Shown here: piece by piece, positions 1 through 9,700 of the stretch
Layout: each line of letters starts with the position of its first letter
How positions within the stretch are numbered: the stretch's first letter is position 1
Assembly: GCA_009746045.1 (NCBI GenBank)
Contig: RPFO01000881.1
Span: forward strand, 1 to 41,926
Direction: 5' to 3'
Source of the DNA: Mesostigma viride
Taxonomy: Eukaryota > Streptophyta > Mesostigmatophyceae > Mesostigmatales > Mesostigmataceae
DNA: 41,926 nucleotides
The notes under the pieces: model-generated
Told to the model about the DNA's origin: nothing
Databases searched by the model: none
What the model saw: only the letters and a program-made list of their open reading frames with translations
Translations under genes and position numbers: made by a program

Positions 1-26
1 TTCTTTTGGCATTTTCTTTGCGGTAG

Positions 27-1574
27 TCAGTTTCCTTGGAGTTTTTTCAGTGACTCTTCCTGTTTCTTGAAATCCTTTTCGCCGGCTTTTACCTTCTTCT
101 GAAGCCCCTTGTTCTCGATCTCTTTAGCCTGTATATCCCGCTGCAGACCGTCCGCCTTGTCGGCAGCGCCCTTTGCCTCGTTGCGCAGGTCGTCTGCCTC
201 TCTCACGAGCCTTTCCTTCTCTTTATTCGCATCGTCCACCTCCTTCTGTTTGTCTTTCACGGCTTCCTCGTTCTCCTTCTCCTTGACAGCGGCCTCTGCG
301 ATCTTCGTGTTCAAGGAAGACACCTCGGCCTTCGAAGCAGCCAACTGAGTGTCTTTCGCAGCGACCTCCGCCTCTTTTTTCCTCAAACCTGCTTGCACGT
401 TCGCCAGCTCCTCCCGCGCCGTGTCGAGCTTTGTCTGCGCCGTTTTCAGCTTCTCCTCCGTCCTCTTGGCCTCCCCCTCCTTACGTCTCACTTCACCCTC
501 CAGCGTCTGCTCGCGTTCCTTCCCCGCTTTGATCTGCCCTCTCAGCTCCTCCGCCTTCGTATTCTGCGCCTTGAGCTCCTCTGCAGTTTTAGTACTCTCT
601 TCTTTCTGTTGCGCCAACTCCGTCTCTTGTTTTTTCAGCTTGGCCTCCGCTTCCGTGTTGAGGCGCCTCTGCTCCTTGAGATTGGCCTGGGCATTTGCCA
701 ATTCTTTCTCTTTGGCATCCCTGGCCTTGTGGGCACTGTCCAATTCGGTCTCCTTGGTGCGCAATTGCGAGGTAAGGACGGCGCTCTCCTCCTCCGCCCT
801 CTTCTGTCCCGCTTGCGCCGATTTAAGCTCATCGTTCAATGCCTTCTGCTCGTTCTTGAGTGCGGCGACGGCTTGCTCGGCGGCCCTCAGATTACCTTTG
901 GCGCCTTCCAGCTCCTTTGCGTTTTTTTCAAGCTCTGCCTCGTACGCGTCATGCACGCGTTCCAGCTCTGCAGCCAATTCTTCCGCCGCATCCTGCGCGT
1001 CATTGGCTTGTTGCTTGACTATATCCAACTGCTTCTTCACAGCATCGACATCGCGTTCTTTCTCTGCCAGCAGCCTTTTGTTGGTGTCCCGGGCTTGCCT
1101 AGCCGCGTTTTCGACGGCCAAAAGTTGATTCATCAACTCGTCCAGTTCTTTTGCGGAGGCCTCTTTCGTCTCTTCCAGTTCTTTTGCGGAGGCCTCTTTC
1201 GTCTCTTCCAGTTCTTTTGCGGAGGCCTCTTTCGTCTCTTCCAGTTCTTTTGCGGAGGCCTGTTTTATCTCTTCCATCTTACTCTTGATTGCCTTTGCTT
1301 CCGTTTCAAACTGTTCCGCCTGCTCCACCCCCTTCGCAAAGGCTTTCTGCAACTCCTCCTCCGCCTCTCTGAGTTTCACTTCACTCGCCTGCTTCTCCTC
1401 CGTTGCCTTATCCAACTGGGCATTTTTTTCACGCAGGGCCTCTTGCAACTCGACCTCCTTCGCGTCATGCAGTGCCGAGGTCTTTTCCAGCTCTTTCACT
1501 CTTTTCAATTCCCTTTGCAACACCGCCTCTTGCGCCTGCAACTCCTCCTCCTTGACGTCCAACTCGGACTGCAA
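27..1574 (-). CDS. C-terminal part of a giant coiled-coil protein
   Basis: This 515-codon frame is almost entirely heptad-like, rich in Glu, Lys, Ala, Gln and Leu, with no globular domain I recognise, so it should form a long parallel coiled coil. It overlaps the end of the upstream minus-strand frame (1465-4990), which has the same composition. Near position 1576 the upstream frame turns into arginine/glycine-rich nonsense, while this frame continues the coiled-coil pattern from a TTG codon. The two are therefore best read as one gene broken by a single-base shift. Four copies of an 11-residue unit (KEASAKELEET type) lie at about residues 100-145. The function is unknown; a scaffold or virion tegument-like role is only a guess. 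Confidence 0.75.
   Translation of the reverse strand: MQSELDVKEEELQAQEAVLQRELKRVKELEKTSALHDAKEVELQEALREKNAQLDKATEEKQASEVKLREAEEELQKAFAKGVEQAEQFETEAKAIKSKMEEIKQASAKELEETKEASAKELEETKEASAKELEETKEASAKELDELMNQLLAVENAARQARDTNKRLLAEKERDVDAVKKQLDIVKQQANDAQDAAEELAAELERVHDAYEAELEKNAKELEGAKGNLRAAEQAVAALKNEQKALNDELKSAQAGQKRAEEESAVLTSQLRTKETELDSAHKARDAKEKELANAQANLKEQRRLNTEAEAKLKKQETELAQQKEESTKTAEELKAQNTKAEELRGQIKAGKEREQTLEGEVRRKEGEAKRTEEKLKTAQTKLDTAREELANVQAGLRKKEAEVAAKDTQLAASKAEVSSLNTKIAEAAVKEKENEEAVKDKQKEVDDANKEKERLVREADDLRNEAKGAADKADGLQRDIQAKEIENKGLQKKVKAGEKDFKKQEESLKKLQGN
1141..1272 (-). repeat. 33-bp tandem repeat, four units
   Basis: Four consecutive 33-bp units starting at 1141, 1174, 1207 and 1240 encode 11-residue KEASAKELEET-type repeats in frame inside the coiled-coil gene. 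The first three are identical and the fourth has a few changes. The unit length of 11 residues suits a coiled-coil spacer. Confidence 0.9.
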
Positions 1575-4500
1575 TCAGCTTCTCCGTCGCAGCAGAACGC
1601 GTCTTCTCGGCGGCGGCCTCCTCCTCCGCCCGCTGCTTCCCCGCCAAAGCGTCTTGCAGCTGTCCCGCCAGCCTCCTCTGCTCGGCTGTCAATGTCCGCA
1701 CCGATTCCTCGGCGGCGGCTAGCTCGGACCTCGCACTCTTCAACTCCTCCGCGGCACGGGCTTTGTCCAACTCAGCCGCGGCACGGGCTTTGTCCAACTC
1801 CTTTACAAGTCTAGCCGCCTCCGCCTCCGCCACAATTTTCGCGGCCCCTGCACGTCCATGATTCACTGCCAATGCCCTTTGCGCCTTTGTTAACTGTTTC
1901 TCTTTACTGTCCAATTCCGCTTTGAGTTGTTCGTGAGCCTCTGTTATTTCCTTCAGCTTTTCGTCTTTGTCTTCCGCGGACTGCCCCTCTTTTTCCTTGA
2001 TTTCTTGCACCCGCCTCTCGAACTGTTCTTCATGTTTCTTTCCGTCCTCGATCGCCTTTTTCAGCTCCTTATCCGCATCTAGCAATTTCTGCCGCGATTC
2101 ATTTGCCGCCGTTGTCGCCTTCTCCAATTGTCCCTTCGTCTCGTCGAGTTTCGCTCGCAACCTGGCCTCCTCCGCGCCCCGCAGTTGCGCGGTCTTCTCC
2201 AGCTGTCGCACTCTATCCAATCCCCTTTGCACCACCTCCTCCTGAGCCCTTATCGCACCGCCCTTTGCTGCCAACTGCTCCTGCAAACGCCCGGCCGTCT
2301 CAGCGGAACGCCTCTGCTCCTCCGCGAGACTGTCGCGCGCGCCAGATAACTCGGATGAAAGTTCTCGAATCCTATCGTTGGCCTCGCGAAGACCGAGCTC
2401 GGCGGCCTCCTTGGCGGCAGTCACTTTCTGCAGCTCTTTCGTTATATCGGCGTGTCGCTTTTCCAATCTCTCTATGGCAGCTTTCAAGTCTATCTCCTTT
2501 GATTGCAGCTCTGTTATCTCCTTCCTTGTTGCTTCCGCCTGCGCGGAGTGGTCGGCTTCCAGCGCGGCAATCCTCTCCTGCACTTTCGTCAACTCCTCCC
2601 CCTTCTTGTCCAATGACTGTTGAGCCCTGCCCAAACGCTCCTCGCCTTCCTTCCGTTCCTTCTCGCTTTCCTCCAGCATCTTCTGGAGCTCCTTTACCTT
2701 ATTGTGCGCCTGGTTGATGGTGTCGCCCTCGTCGATCGTGTCTTTTGGTACCTGAAACCCTGTCTGACCGACACCAACGGGTGCAACGGTTGTGTCGGTA
2801 TCTGTTATCTGGGGCGCGGTGGGCAGCGCCTGTGACTTGTTGATCACAAACCCGCGGACCTTTTCCAGAAGGTCTCTCAAGGGCTGATCGCGTGGACTCG
2901 TACGTGCTTGACCAGCTTTTTCTCGCATGTCTTCGTTAGCCTCAATCGACTTAGCGAGGGCTTTTACGATAATCGCTTTTAACATTTCCTCGCGTTGCTC
3001 GTATGTCATGTCCTTGATGCTCTCCCGAAACTTCTCCCTGTCTGTCTTCTTCTGTTCCTTCGGCGCTTCTCCAATTTGCTCTGTGTTCAAAAAAAAAAAG
3101 CCGGGATGCTCCTGTCGGTCTACGCCTGTCTGGGGGCTCGGTTGCGAATCTCCCGGCGCAATGCTTCTTTGGTCTAACAGCTTTGGGAAAAGGCGGTCGA
3201 TGCCCGCCTTCTTCGTCCCTGTCTTTTTATCCTGTATCAACCAAGGCTGGGTCCAAACAATTTCGGGTTTTTCTATCGGTGGCGGCGTGGGTTCAGCTGG
3301 ACGAACCTCTTGCTTGCGGAGTTCGGTCTGGGGCTCCATCGCCACAGGGGCGTCGCCCCTAGCCATCACCCCCACAGCTGTAGATCTGTTGGGGCGACTG
3401 TGGGGACTGTTGAGTGCCGCAAGAAGCTCTCTAATCTCGTCATCGTCCCCTGGATTGGTGTTCTGTGAAATTAACTTTTGTTCTTCGACAGTTAAAGTTT
3501 TCCATAACGCTGAATTGGTATCAATTTTGTGAAGTGGCTTATCTTTTTCAACTGGTTTGGTTTTCCCCTGGGTGCCCACCCCGGGATCTGGTTGGACAGG
3601 TGGCGCATCGGGTTGCCTGCGTTCCCGTTCCTTCTCCTCCCTCTCCGCTTTGTCGCGCTCCTCTCGTTCGCTCTGGAAGCGTTTGCTCGCTTCCTCGATT
3701 ATTTTGTTTGTTTCTTTCAATGTAAATTCGTTTTCGTCCTTAGCCCGCTTTTTTATATCCTTGTTGTTCGCGTGTTCTCGCGCGTTCTTGAGCGCAACTC
3801 CGCGCACCACATCGACAGCATGTTCGTCAACTTCTTTAGGATCTATTCTCTCTTCTTTTTTAGTGTCTGGGATCGTCTCAAGCAGCGATTTTAATCGGAG
3901 AGCGGCATTAGCCGCGACACTCGAGTTATAAGTGATGTTATACAACTCCCCAGCGCTTTTAGCAATGGGCAGTTGCGCTATAATGTCACTGTGTTGGATG
4001 TCTGCCCAATTGGCCCCTTTGTACAAAACAGCCAGGCGTTGGGCATCTTTTACAGCATCTTCTAAGCTTGCCACATCAGGATGCGCCTCGTTGTGTACCA
4101 AAACATCGGTACCATTAAACACCCGCATACCTGCCCCCTGCACCTTTTTTGGATGACCTAATGACTTCCTCAACTCTCGCAGTCTTATATCACCCGCATC
4201 CTCTTTTGGCTCCCAACCACCTTGCTTACGATCTAGGTCTATCTGGTCGTGCCATCTAATACCACTGTCAGCCGGTGTCCCGTGAAAGTCCAGCGACCGC
4301 GCGCGAAACACTTCAAACCAGTTTTTGGGGAATCTCGTTTGCAGCTCTTTCAGTCCTTCCTCAGGGTTTTCCAAGTACATTGCCTTTGATTCACTCGCTT
4401 TCGTAAACCAGTGGTCGAGAGTTTCCCGCGCGCCTTCCGCAAACTTTCGCATGTCGGGATCCGACGAGTTTATGTTCTCCGCTATGAACTTCTTCGCGTC

Positions 4501-4990
4501 GTCCAGATTGTTCCTGACCCGCTCCTTCACTCTGGTGTAAATCTCCGCCTCTTCCGCGCCCATACCCTCTGGCACACCCCCCGGCTTCTCCTCTAACTCG
4601 ACATCCACGTCGTCCCATTTGTGCGCATCGAGATTGTCTCCGCGCGATGTAGGCGTGCTAGCGCTCCCGTCCGAGCTACCGTTCGGAGAGGGGGGCGAAC
4701 CCTTTACATCGCCCCCCCCCTTTATTGGCCGCGGTCTTTATCCTAGCCGGCTTGGCTGGCACCGCGCCCTCGCTTTCGATGCCCCCGTTGTCCCCCGTCC
4801 CGTGCACCGGGGCCGCGTACACGAGCTGCTGCTTGAGCCACTTCCACTTCTTCAGGTTGTCCGGCAGGTCCCTCACGAGCGCACTCTCCTCCTCCGTACT
4901 CGCCCCCCCTCGTCGGAGCACGTTCAGCGCGTGCATGACAGCCAGCTCCGTCTTCACGAGCATCTCTCGGAGCAGCGGTACGGTCAGCAT
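1465..4990 (-). CDS. N-terminal and central part of the giant coiled-coil protein
   Basis: An open frame from the ATG at 4990 (MLTVPLLREM) and a long frame from 4608 to 1465 join across a run of nine C at 4712-4720. Shifting there turns an Arg/Cys-rich ending into a Ser/Pro/Gly linker that runs in frame into the 1047-residue body. The first ~100 residues look helical, residues ~150-450 mixed helical with charged stretches (EEREEKERERR), and the remainder is coiled coil. With the 27-1574 piece the protein would exceed 1600 residues. No enzymatic motif is visible. The gene starts divergently from the plus-strand gene near 5044, sharing a ~50-bp spacer with a TATAAAA box. Gene identity is unknown; I am fairly sure it is one broken gene rather than three. 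Confidence 0.75.
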
Positions 4991-5043
4991 GCGTTCATAG
5001 TACTATAAAACCAGATAATCTCCTAGCTTGACGCGCATCCCGC
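4991..5043. promoter_or_regulatory. Probable bidirectional promoter
   Basis: This 53-bp spacer separates the divergent starts at 4990 (minus) and 5044 (plus). It is AT-rich against a GC-rich background and contains TATAAAA at 5004-5010, correctly placed for the plus-strand gene. Inference from position and composition only. Confidence 0.45.
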
Positions 5044-5690
5044 ATGACCGCGTCCTGCGCCAGGACACCGGGACGAGGTGGACGCTCGCCAAATATTTAT
5101 CTCTCGTATATAGCGAGACTGGGCACGCATCGGACGCTATGGACCTTCTGGAGCGATCTCTGCAGCGTTTCTACGGAAGCAAGGACAACTTCGAGACGCT
5201 GTACGAGTTCGCCAACCCAGAAGGGAAGAAGAAGTCGTCCGGCCTGTCCCTCCGCGTGATCGAATGGCTGGTCACCAACTACGCGAAGACGCACAGGGTC
5301 GAGTACTGCGTCCAGGGCAGCTCCATCCCGTTCAACCTGTACATGTCCTACCGCGAGCAGCTGGACTTCTACTCCAAGCGCATGTTCGACCCCTTCGCCA
5401 GGAGGAGGAAGACCAAGCTCGCCGAGGGGGAGAGGGAGATCACCACCACCCCCGGCCAAATGAACTTCTTTCGGTGGGCGATCCTGAACGGCGTCATCGA
5501 ATACGCCAGGCGCCACCACGAGCTGATCAGGTCCGACCTGCCCAAGTGCAAAGACAAGGTCCTAAACGTCCGCATCCGAGCCGGGAAGATAGTGAAGTGC
5601 CGCAACCGGTGCAAGGCCTCGGACCTCGCGGTCATCGTGAGGCCGCAAGTGAAGCAGGTCCGACAGCGGTTCGTTGTGAAGTTCGAGTGA
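5028..5690 (+). CDS. Conserved NCLDV-like protein of unknown function
   Basis: The frame encodes ~215 residues. The central part (SLRVIEWLVTNYAKTH, then YREQLDFYSKRMFDPFARR) resembles, from memory, a family conserved in several nucleo-cytoplasmic large DNA viruses with a signature of the form Y..QL..YSK..FDPF.RR; I cannot name it reliably. The C-terminus is basic with two Cys. The start is uncertain: this frame begins only at a TTG (5028), while the ATG at 5044 after the TATAAAA box is one base out of frame, so a one-base indel just after that ATG is likely. The first in-frame ATG is at 5138 and would remove a well-formed helix. Confidence 0.7.
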   Translation: MTRIPHDRVLRQDTGTRWTLAKYLSLVYSETGHASDAMDLLERSLQRFYGSKDNFETLYEFANPEGKKKSSGLSLRVIEWLVTNYAKTHRVEYCVQGSSIPFNLYMSYREQLDFYSKRMFDPFARRRKTKLAEGEREITTTPGQMNFFRWAILNGVIEYARRHHELIRSDLPKCKDKVLNVRIRAGKIVKCRNRCKASDLAVIVRPQVKQVRQRFVVKFE

Positions 5691-5730
5691 CGCGCGTTTA
5701 AAAATCGATTGTATATCGCATAGGGTGTTC

Positions 5731-6045
5731 ATGGCCTTCGTGTACGAGGCCGTGGTGAAAAAACCACTTAAGGACCTGTTTTTGAAGGGTCCACACTTCG
5801 GGGATATGGGTTTCTGGATGAACATGGAAAAACACGACATATGCGCTCAAATGACGTCCACATCGTCCGAGTTGTGGAAAGAGCGGCCCGATTATTGCGA
5901 CGAAGTTATAGATGACCGGTTCGAGAGCGTGCACGTTCTCCTTAAAACGGTCATACTATGGGTGATGCTGTACAAAACATTGCAAATTGTATTAAAGACA
6001 CTTCTGGGTGGAGTGAAACGTAAATTTATTAATAAAAAGGACTGA
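5731..6045 (+). CDS. Small membrane-anchored protein
   Basis: A 104-residue frame starts at the ATG at 5731, 12-20 bases after an AT-rich TGTATATCG patch. The N-terminal two thirds are mixed and charged. A hydrophobic stretch (VHVLLKTVILWVMLYKTLQIVL) near the C-terminus, followed by a lysine-rich tail, suggests a tail-anchored membrane protein. No homolog recognised. It lies 40 bases after the preceding gene on the same strand and converges on the 6417-6061 membrane protein. Confidence 0.6.
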   Translation: MAFVYEAVVKKPLKDLFLKGPHFGDMGFWMNMEKHDICAQMTSTSSELWKERPDYCDEVIDDRFESVHVLLKTVILWVMLYKTLQIVLKTLLGGVKRKFINKKD

Positions 6046-6060
6046 ATCAATTTACGTGAG

Positions 6061-6417
6061 TCAAAACTTGCCCCGTCCGCGTGGTCTCCACGGCGACGTC
6101 GAGTAGGGTCGCTGAGGCCCTTCGACGACCACGGGGCGGTTGCGCCTTTGCATCAGTTTAGAAAGACCGAACGCACCGACCGCACCGGCTGCAACCACGC
6201 CGACCGTGCCTCCGAACATGTCCTTGACGTTAGCTGACGTCTGCTCCTTGCACTCCTGTTCGCCTGGACGCAACGTGAACGTACACCACAAGGACGCGAT
6301 GGAGTCTGACACGGACGATCGTACGCGCACGAGGAGGAAAATTGCGATCCCGAGTAGCGCCATTTGCGGTATTGCCGTGACCAGCGCCGGGATCCAGGGC
6401 TTGTGGGCGTAGTCCAT
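6061..6417 (-). CDS. Two-pass small membrane protein
   Basis: 118 residues. Hydrophobic segments lie at about residues 10-30 (ALVTAIPQMALLGIAIFLLV) and 68-88 (GGTVGVVAAGAVGAFGL), with a short Cys-containing stretch between them and an Arg/Pro-rich C-terminal tail. The start codon at 6417 follows ACTATATACGAG, a TATA-like patch. This pattern is common for virion membrane proteins of large DNA viruses, but nothing specific is recognised. Confidence 0.6.
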   Translation of the reverse strand: MDYAHKPWIPALVTAIPQMALLGIAIFLLVRVRSSVSDSIASLWCTFTLRPGEQECKEQTSANVKDMFGGTVGVVAAGAVGAFGLSKLMQRRNRPVVVEGPQRPYSTSPWRPRGRGKF

Positions 6418-6447
6418 CTCGTATATAGTTAGTACTGCGGCATTTTT

Positions 6448-6701
6448 CTACATGAGGACATCACGGAAACCCCCCCGCAGTTTCGCGTCCTCGATGTGAG
6501 CCTTCCACAACAGCATACTCGCCGCGCCGAGACCCAGGATCATGACGCCCCACTTCGTCCAGAAACACTTCCAATCGGGGGGGAGGTCTTGCACGACTTG
6601 AACCCGTCCTTGCGGAGAGCGCAGATGCTCGTGGACGTGTGGAAGAGGATGAAGGCGGAGACGGCGCAGATGGCGATGGGACCGACGTTGACGTGAACCA
6701 T
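6448..6701 (-). CDS. Small two-pass membrane protein, frame broken in a G7 run
   Basis: From the ATG at 6701 the frame gives a hydrophobic helix (PIAICAVSAFILF), then Cys residues and KTSPP. After the run of seven G at 6577-6583 the natural continuation is one frame over, giving a second hydrophobic helix (WGVMILGLGAASMLLW) and a stop at 6448-6450. One added base in the run gives 84 residues. The antisense reading on the plus strand is proline/arginine-rich and unconvincing. Upstream bases include GTATAAC. Function unknown. Confidence 0.5.
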
Positions 6702-6797
6702 GGAGTTATACTTACATCTCTAGAAAATATTTAGCGCTCGTGTGTGCTTACCGACCGACAATAATCTGCGTAACTAGATATACAACGCGCTGGACAC

Positions 6798-9700
6798 ATG
6801 ACGGACTCCGCCGTCACCACGCCCACCGACAGGGCCATGGCGATCGAACTGAGGACGTACCATCGCCCCATCGACGGCAGCGGACGGCTCGAGACGTGGG
6901 AAAACGTGGTCGACAGGGTCGTGGGCCACCAAAAGTGGCTGTGGGTCAGGGCGAAAGGGCAGCCTCTGAACTCCATCGAGATGGACGAGCTCTCCGAGCT
7001 GCACCACCACATCCTCAACAGGAGGATCGCCCCCGCCGGCCGCACGCTGTTCCTGGGGGGACCGAGCTGAGCCGGCGGAGGGAGTCGTGCATGTTCAACT
7101 GCAGCTTCACCGAGGTGGAGACCGTCTACGACGTGGTGGACGTCCTGTGGCTTCTACTCCAGGGGTGCGGGTGAGTCACATCTATATTTGAGGAGGGATT
7201 TGATGTAATTCCGGTATTGCTTGTAATCCAAGAACGGCGACAGCTCTTTCACGTGACGAAAAATGTACCGGTGGTGGTACGGGAGAGGCCGAGACTGTGA
7301 CATTTGAGCCGCAAACCAAAATTCTCGTCTCGCCTCCTCGCTCATTTCTGGATCGAACATGACCAGCACGGGGATGCCGCGTCCGTGAGCATACCCGATC
7401 TCCATCAAGGTTCCGTGACAGTCCGCCTCCTTGTTGATGGTCGCGATCACGACATCGCTGTTATCTATCTGCCGCTTGCACGTCATCAGGATATCCTTGT
7501 TTCTGTCTTTGCCGGTGTATGCATCATCGGTACAATTGGCGCCACACGTATTGGCCCCTTGACCGTGAGAGTTGTCGCCATGAAAGCATCCGTGATCGCA
7601 TCCGACGACGACCGGACCCATACGAATGAAGTCTGAACGGCGGCGGTAGGCTCGTCCCAGTACAGACTTGGTGCGGATCGCGTATTCCAATAAGTCCTGA
7701 TCGACCTCCAGGTTTTTGAAGCGAGCTTGGCGAATCTTGTTTGCGAAATACACCTTTATTAGACACTCGTCGGCGAGCTCGTCAGCTGACATGACTTCAT
7801 TCTTATGTCTCGCGTCCATACTCGCCCTCCAATCCTCTTTCGGTGCGTCCATCCTCGTTACTAACGGCACACAAAAACACCCGATCGAACGCACATCACG
7901 CGTCTGCTGCAGGGTCGGGTTCGTGCCAGTGACCGGCACTCTGAACGGGTTCGCGCAGGCCATCCCTGACATCTCCGTCATCCGGTCTACGAGGGTCGCG
8001 AGTGGGGGGAGGGAGTCCAACCAGGAGACATGGGAGCCGATGTCCAAGACCTGGCGAATCAGCGTGGGCGATTCGGCGGTCGCGTGGGCCAAGGCGGCGG
8101 GCAAACTGCTCGCCGGCAAGTACCCGGCCGACCACCTCGTCCTCGACTTCGCCGAAATAAGACCCCCCGGGGAGCGTCTGCGAGGATACGGCTGGGTAGT
8201 AAGTGATTGCTTTGACTGGTCCATTCCCTCATAAACTTTATCTGCAATGGGTAAGAATAATCACATGCCGTTGAAACTATCGAAGGACGAAGAGATTGTG
8301 CGGGCCAGGAACTACTGCGGGATAGGCAGGCGCCCCTCAGGGAAGCAGTGGGGGAACGCTCGGACCTGCGTGCGGTTCGGCCAAGTGCGGCAGTACGGGC
8401 TCTATCTGCTCCCGAGGGACCTCCTTCTCAAGTACAGGGCGAGGGATAAAAAGATGCGCAAAGCGGGCTGCAAACGGGCACGGGGGCTTAAAGCCACTGA
8501 ACTACGCACTCGAAAGTGACCATTTTGGGCGCGTTGTGGCGGAAACCGCCTTGTTAGCGCTCTGATTCAGTCTCATGACCTTCGCGTTATCCCTCACGCA
8601 CTCGCTGTCTGCGAACACGTCGTGCAACCCGTCGGCCTTGAATACGGGCTCGTAAAACTCCCTGCTCCTCTTGGCCACGATGACCGGGTGCTCGCCGGTC
8701 CTGTTTATCTTGTCAGCCTCCGCCATCTGGATGTAGCTCATGGCCGCACTCTGAAGCCTGGTGTGGAGATCGCGAGAGGACCCCTTGGCACCGAATCGCG
8801 CCCTTAGCTCGCCCGCCGTCTTCCCCGTCACCGCCAGGTTGTTAGTGTTGTGGACGATCGGGTATATGTTTCCGGTGCCCTTGTGCGCGTCCGTGTACCC
8901 TTTGATGGACGCGCCGAGCTCCTTGGCCGCCCAGGAGCTCTGTATGCGAGGGTGCTCATCCAGGTTGGTGATGGTGCCGTCATTGGCATCCGCCCTCTTC
9001 AGAATGTCCTCAGCCAAAGAGCGGTCAGCATTAAGGTAGCGCTCGAGGAGGACCGACACCTGGTCCCTGAACTTGGCCGCAATCTTGCCGGGTAGCAGCA
9101 TTATGATCTTGGTCATCCCTTGGCGGTCAGTGACAGGGGTGTCTCGCTGGCCCTGGCCGGGAAATCGGAAGTGGTAACAACCAGTTACCACTTCGGGGTG
9201 GTCCTTCCCAATACGCGACCAGTAAACCTTGGGTGGTGAAATCCCGATAGCTGCCATTGCATCATACACAGAAATTCTGCCATCGTCCGTCACCCTGATC
9301 TTGCCTGCAAACCTGGCGTCCTCCTTCGCCCCGTCCGCGGGCGTCAGGTAGTGGACGAGCGCGGACATCCTTACCTTTTGACGGACAATTTCAGCTGTGG
9401 TGTGACGCACCACCGGACACGCGGGAAGACTGTACCACTGTTTGCCTGACAGGAGTGGTGCCGCATGCACGTCCATTCCACATGCCCCGTCTGTCATTTA
9501 TCACCACACAGAGCTCGGGTGACGAGAACATCTCCAGGGCGTTCCTGGCCATCGCCAAGATCCTGTCCATGCGCGCCGACCAGCTGCTCACCAAGATGGA
9601 CATCTTAGACATCGTGAACCACCTGGGCACGATGTTGAGCAGTCGCCGGTCCGCCGAGATCGCGCTCATGGACTACGGCGACCCCGAGTGGAAGGAGTTC

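Larger units (their letters stand above)
8199..9511 (+). other. RTPR intron 2 (GT-AG, 1313 bp, carries two ORFs)
   Basis: Starts GTAAGT directly after a GTA codon (..GYGWV) and ends ATCACCACACAG before AGC TCG GGT GAC (SSGD). The junction falls between codons, so excision restores the RTPR sequence YGW-V-SSGD. It contains a small sense ORF (8247-8519) and an antisense Bro-N-like gene (9368-8502) that overlap tail to tail. Confidence 0.85.

Noticed and set aside
349-1814. Long plus-strand open frames (Ser/Phe/Leu-rich, up to ~470 codons) opposite the coiled-coil gene
   Set aside because: They mirror the Glu/Lys/Ala codons of the coiled coil on the other strand, are low-complexity and have no motif or start context.
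6496-6696. Plus-strand 66-codon open frame
   Set aside because: It lies opposite the small two-pass membrane protein; the minus-strand reading has two clear hydrophobic helices.
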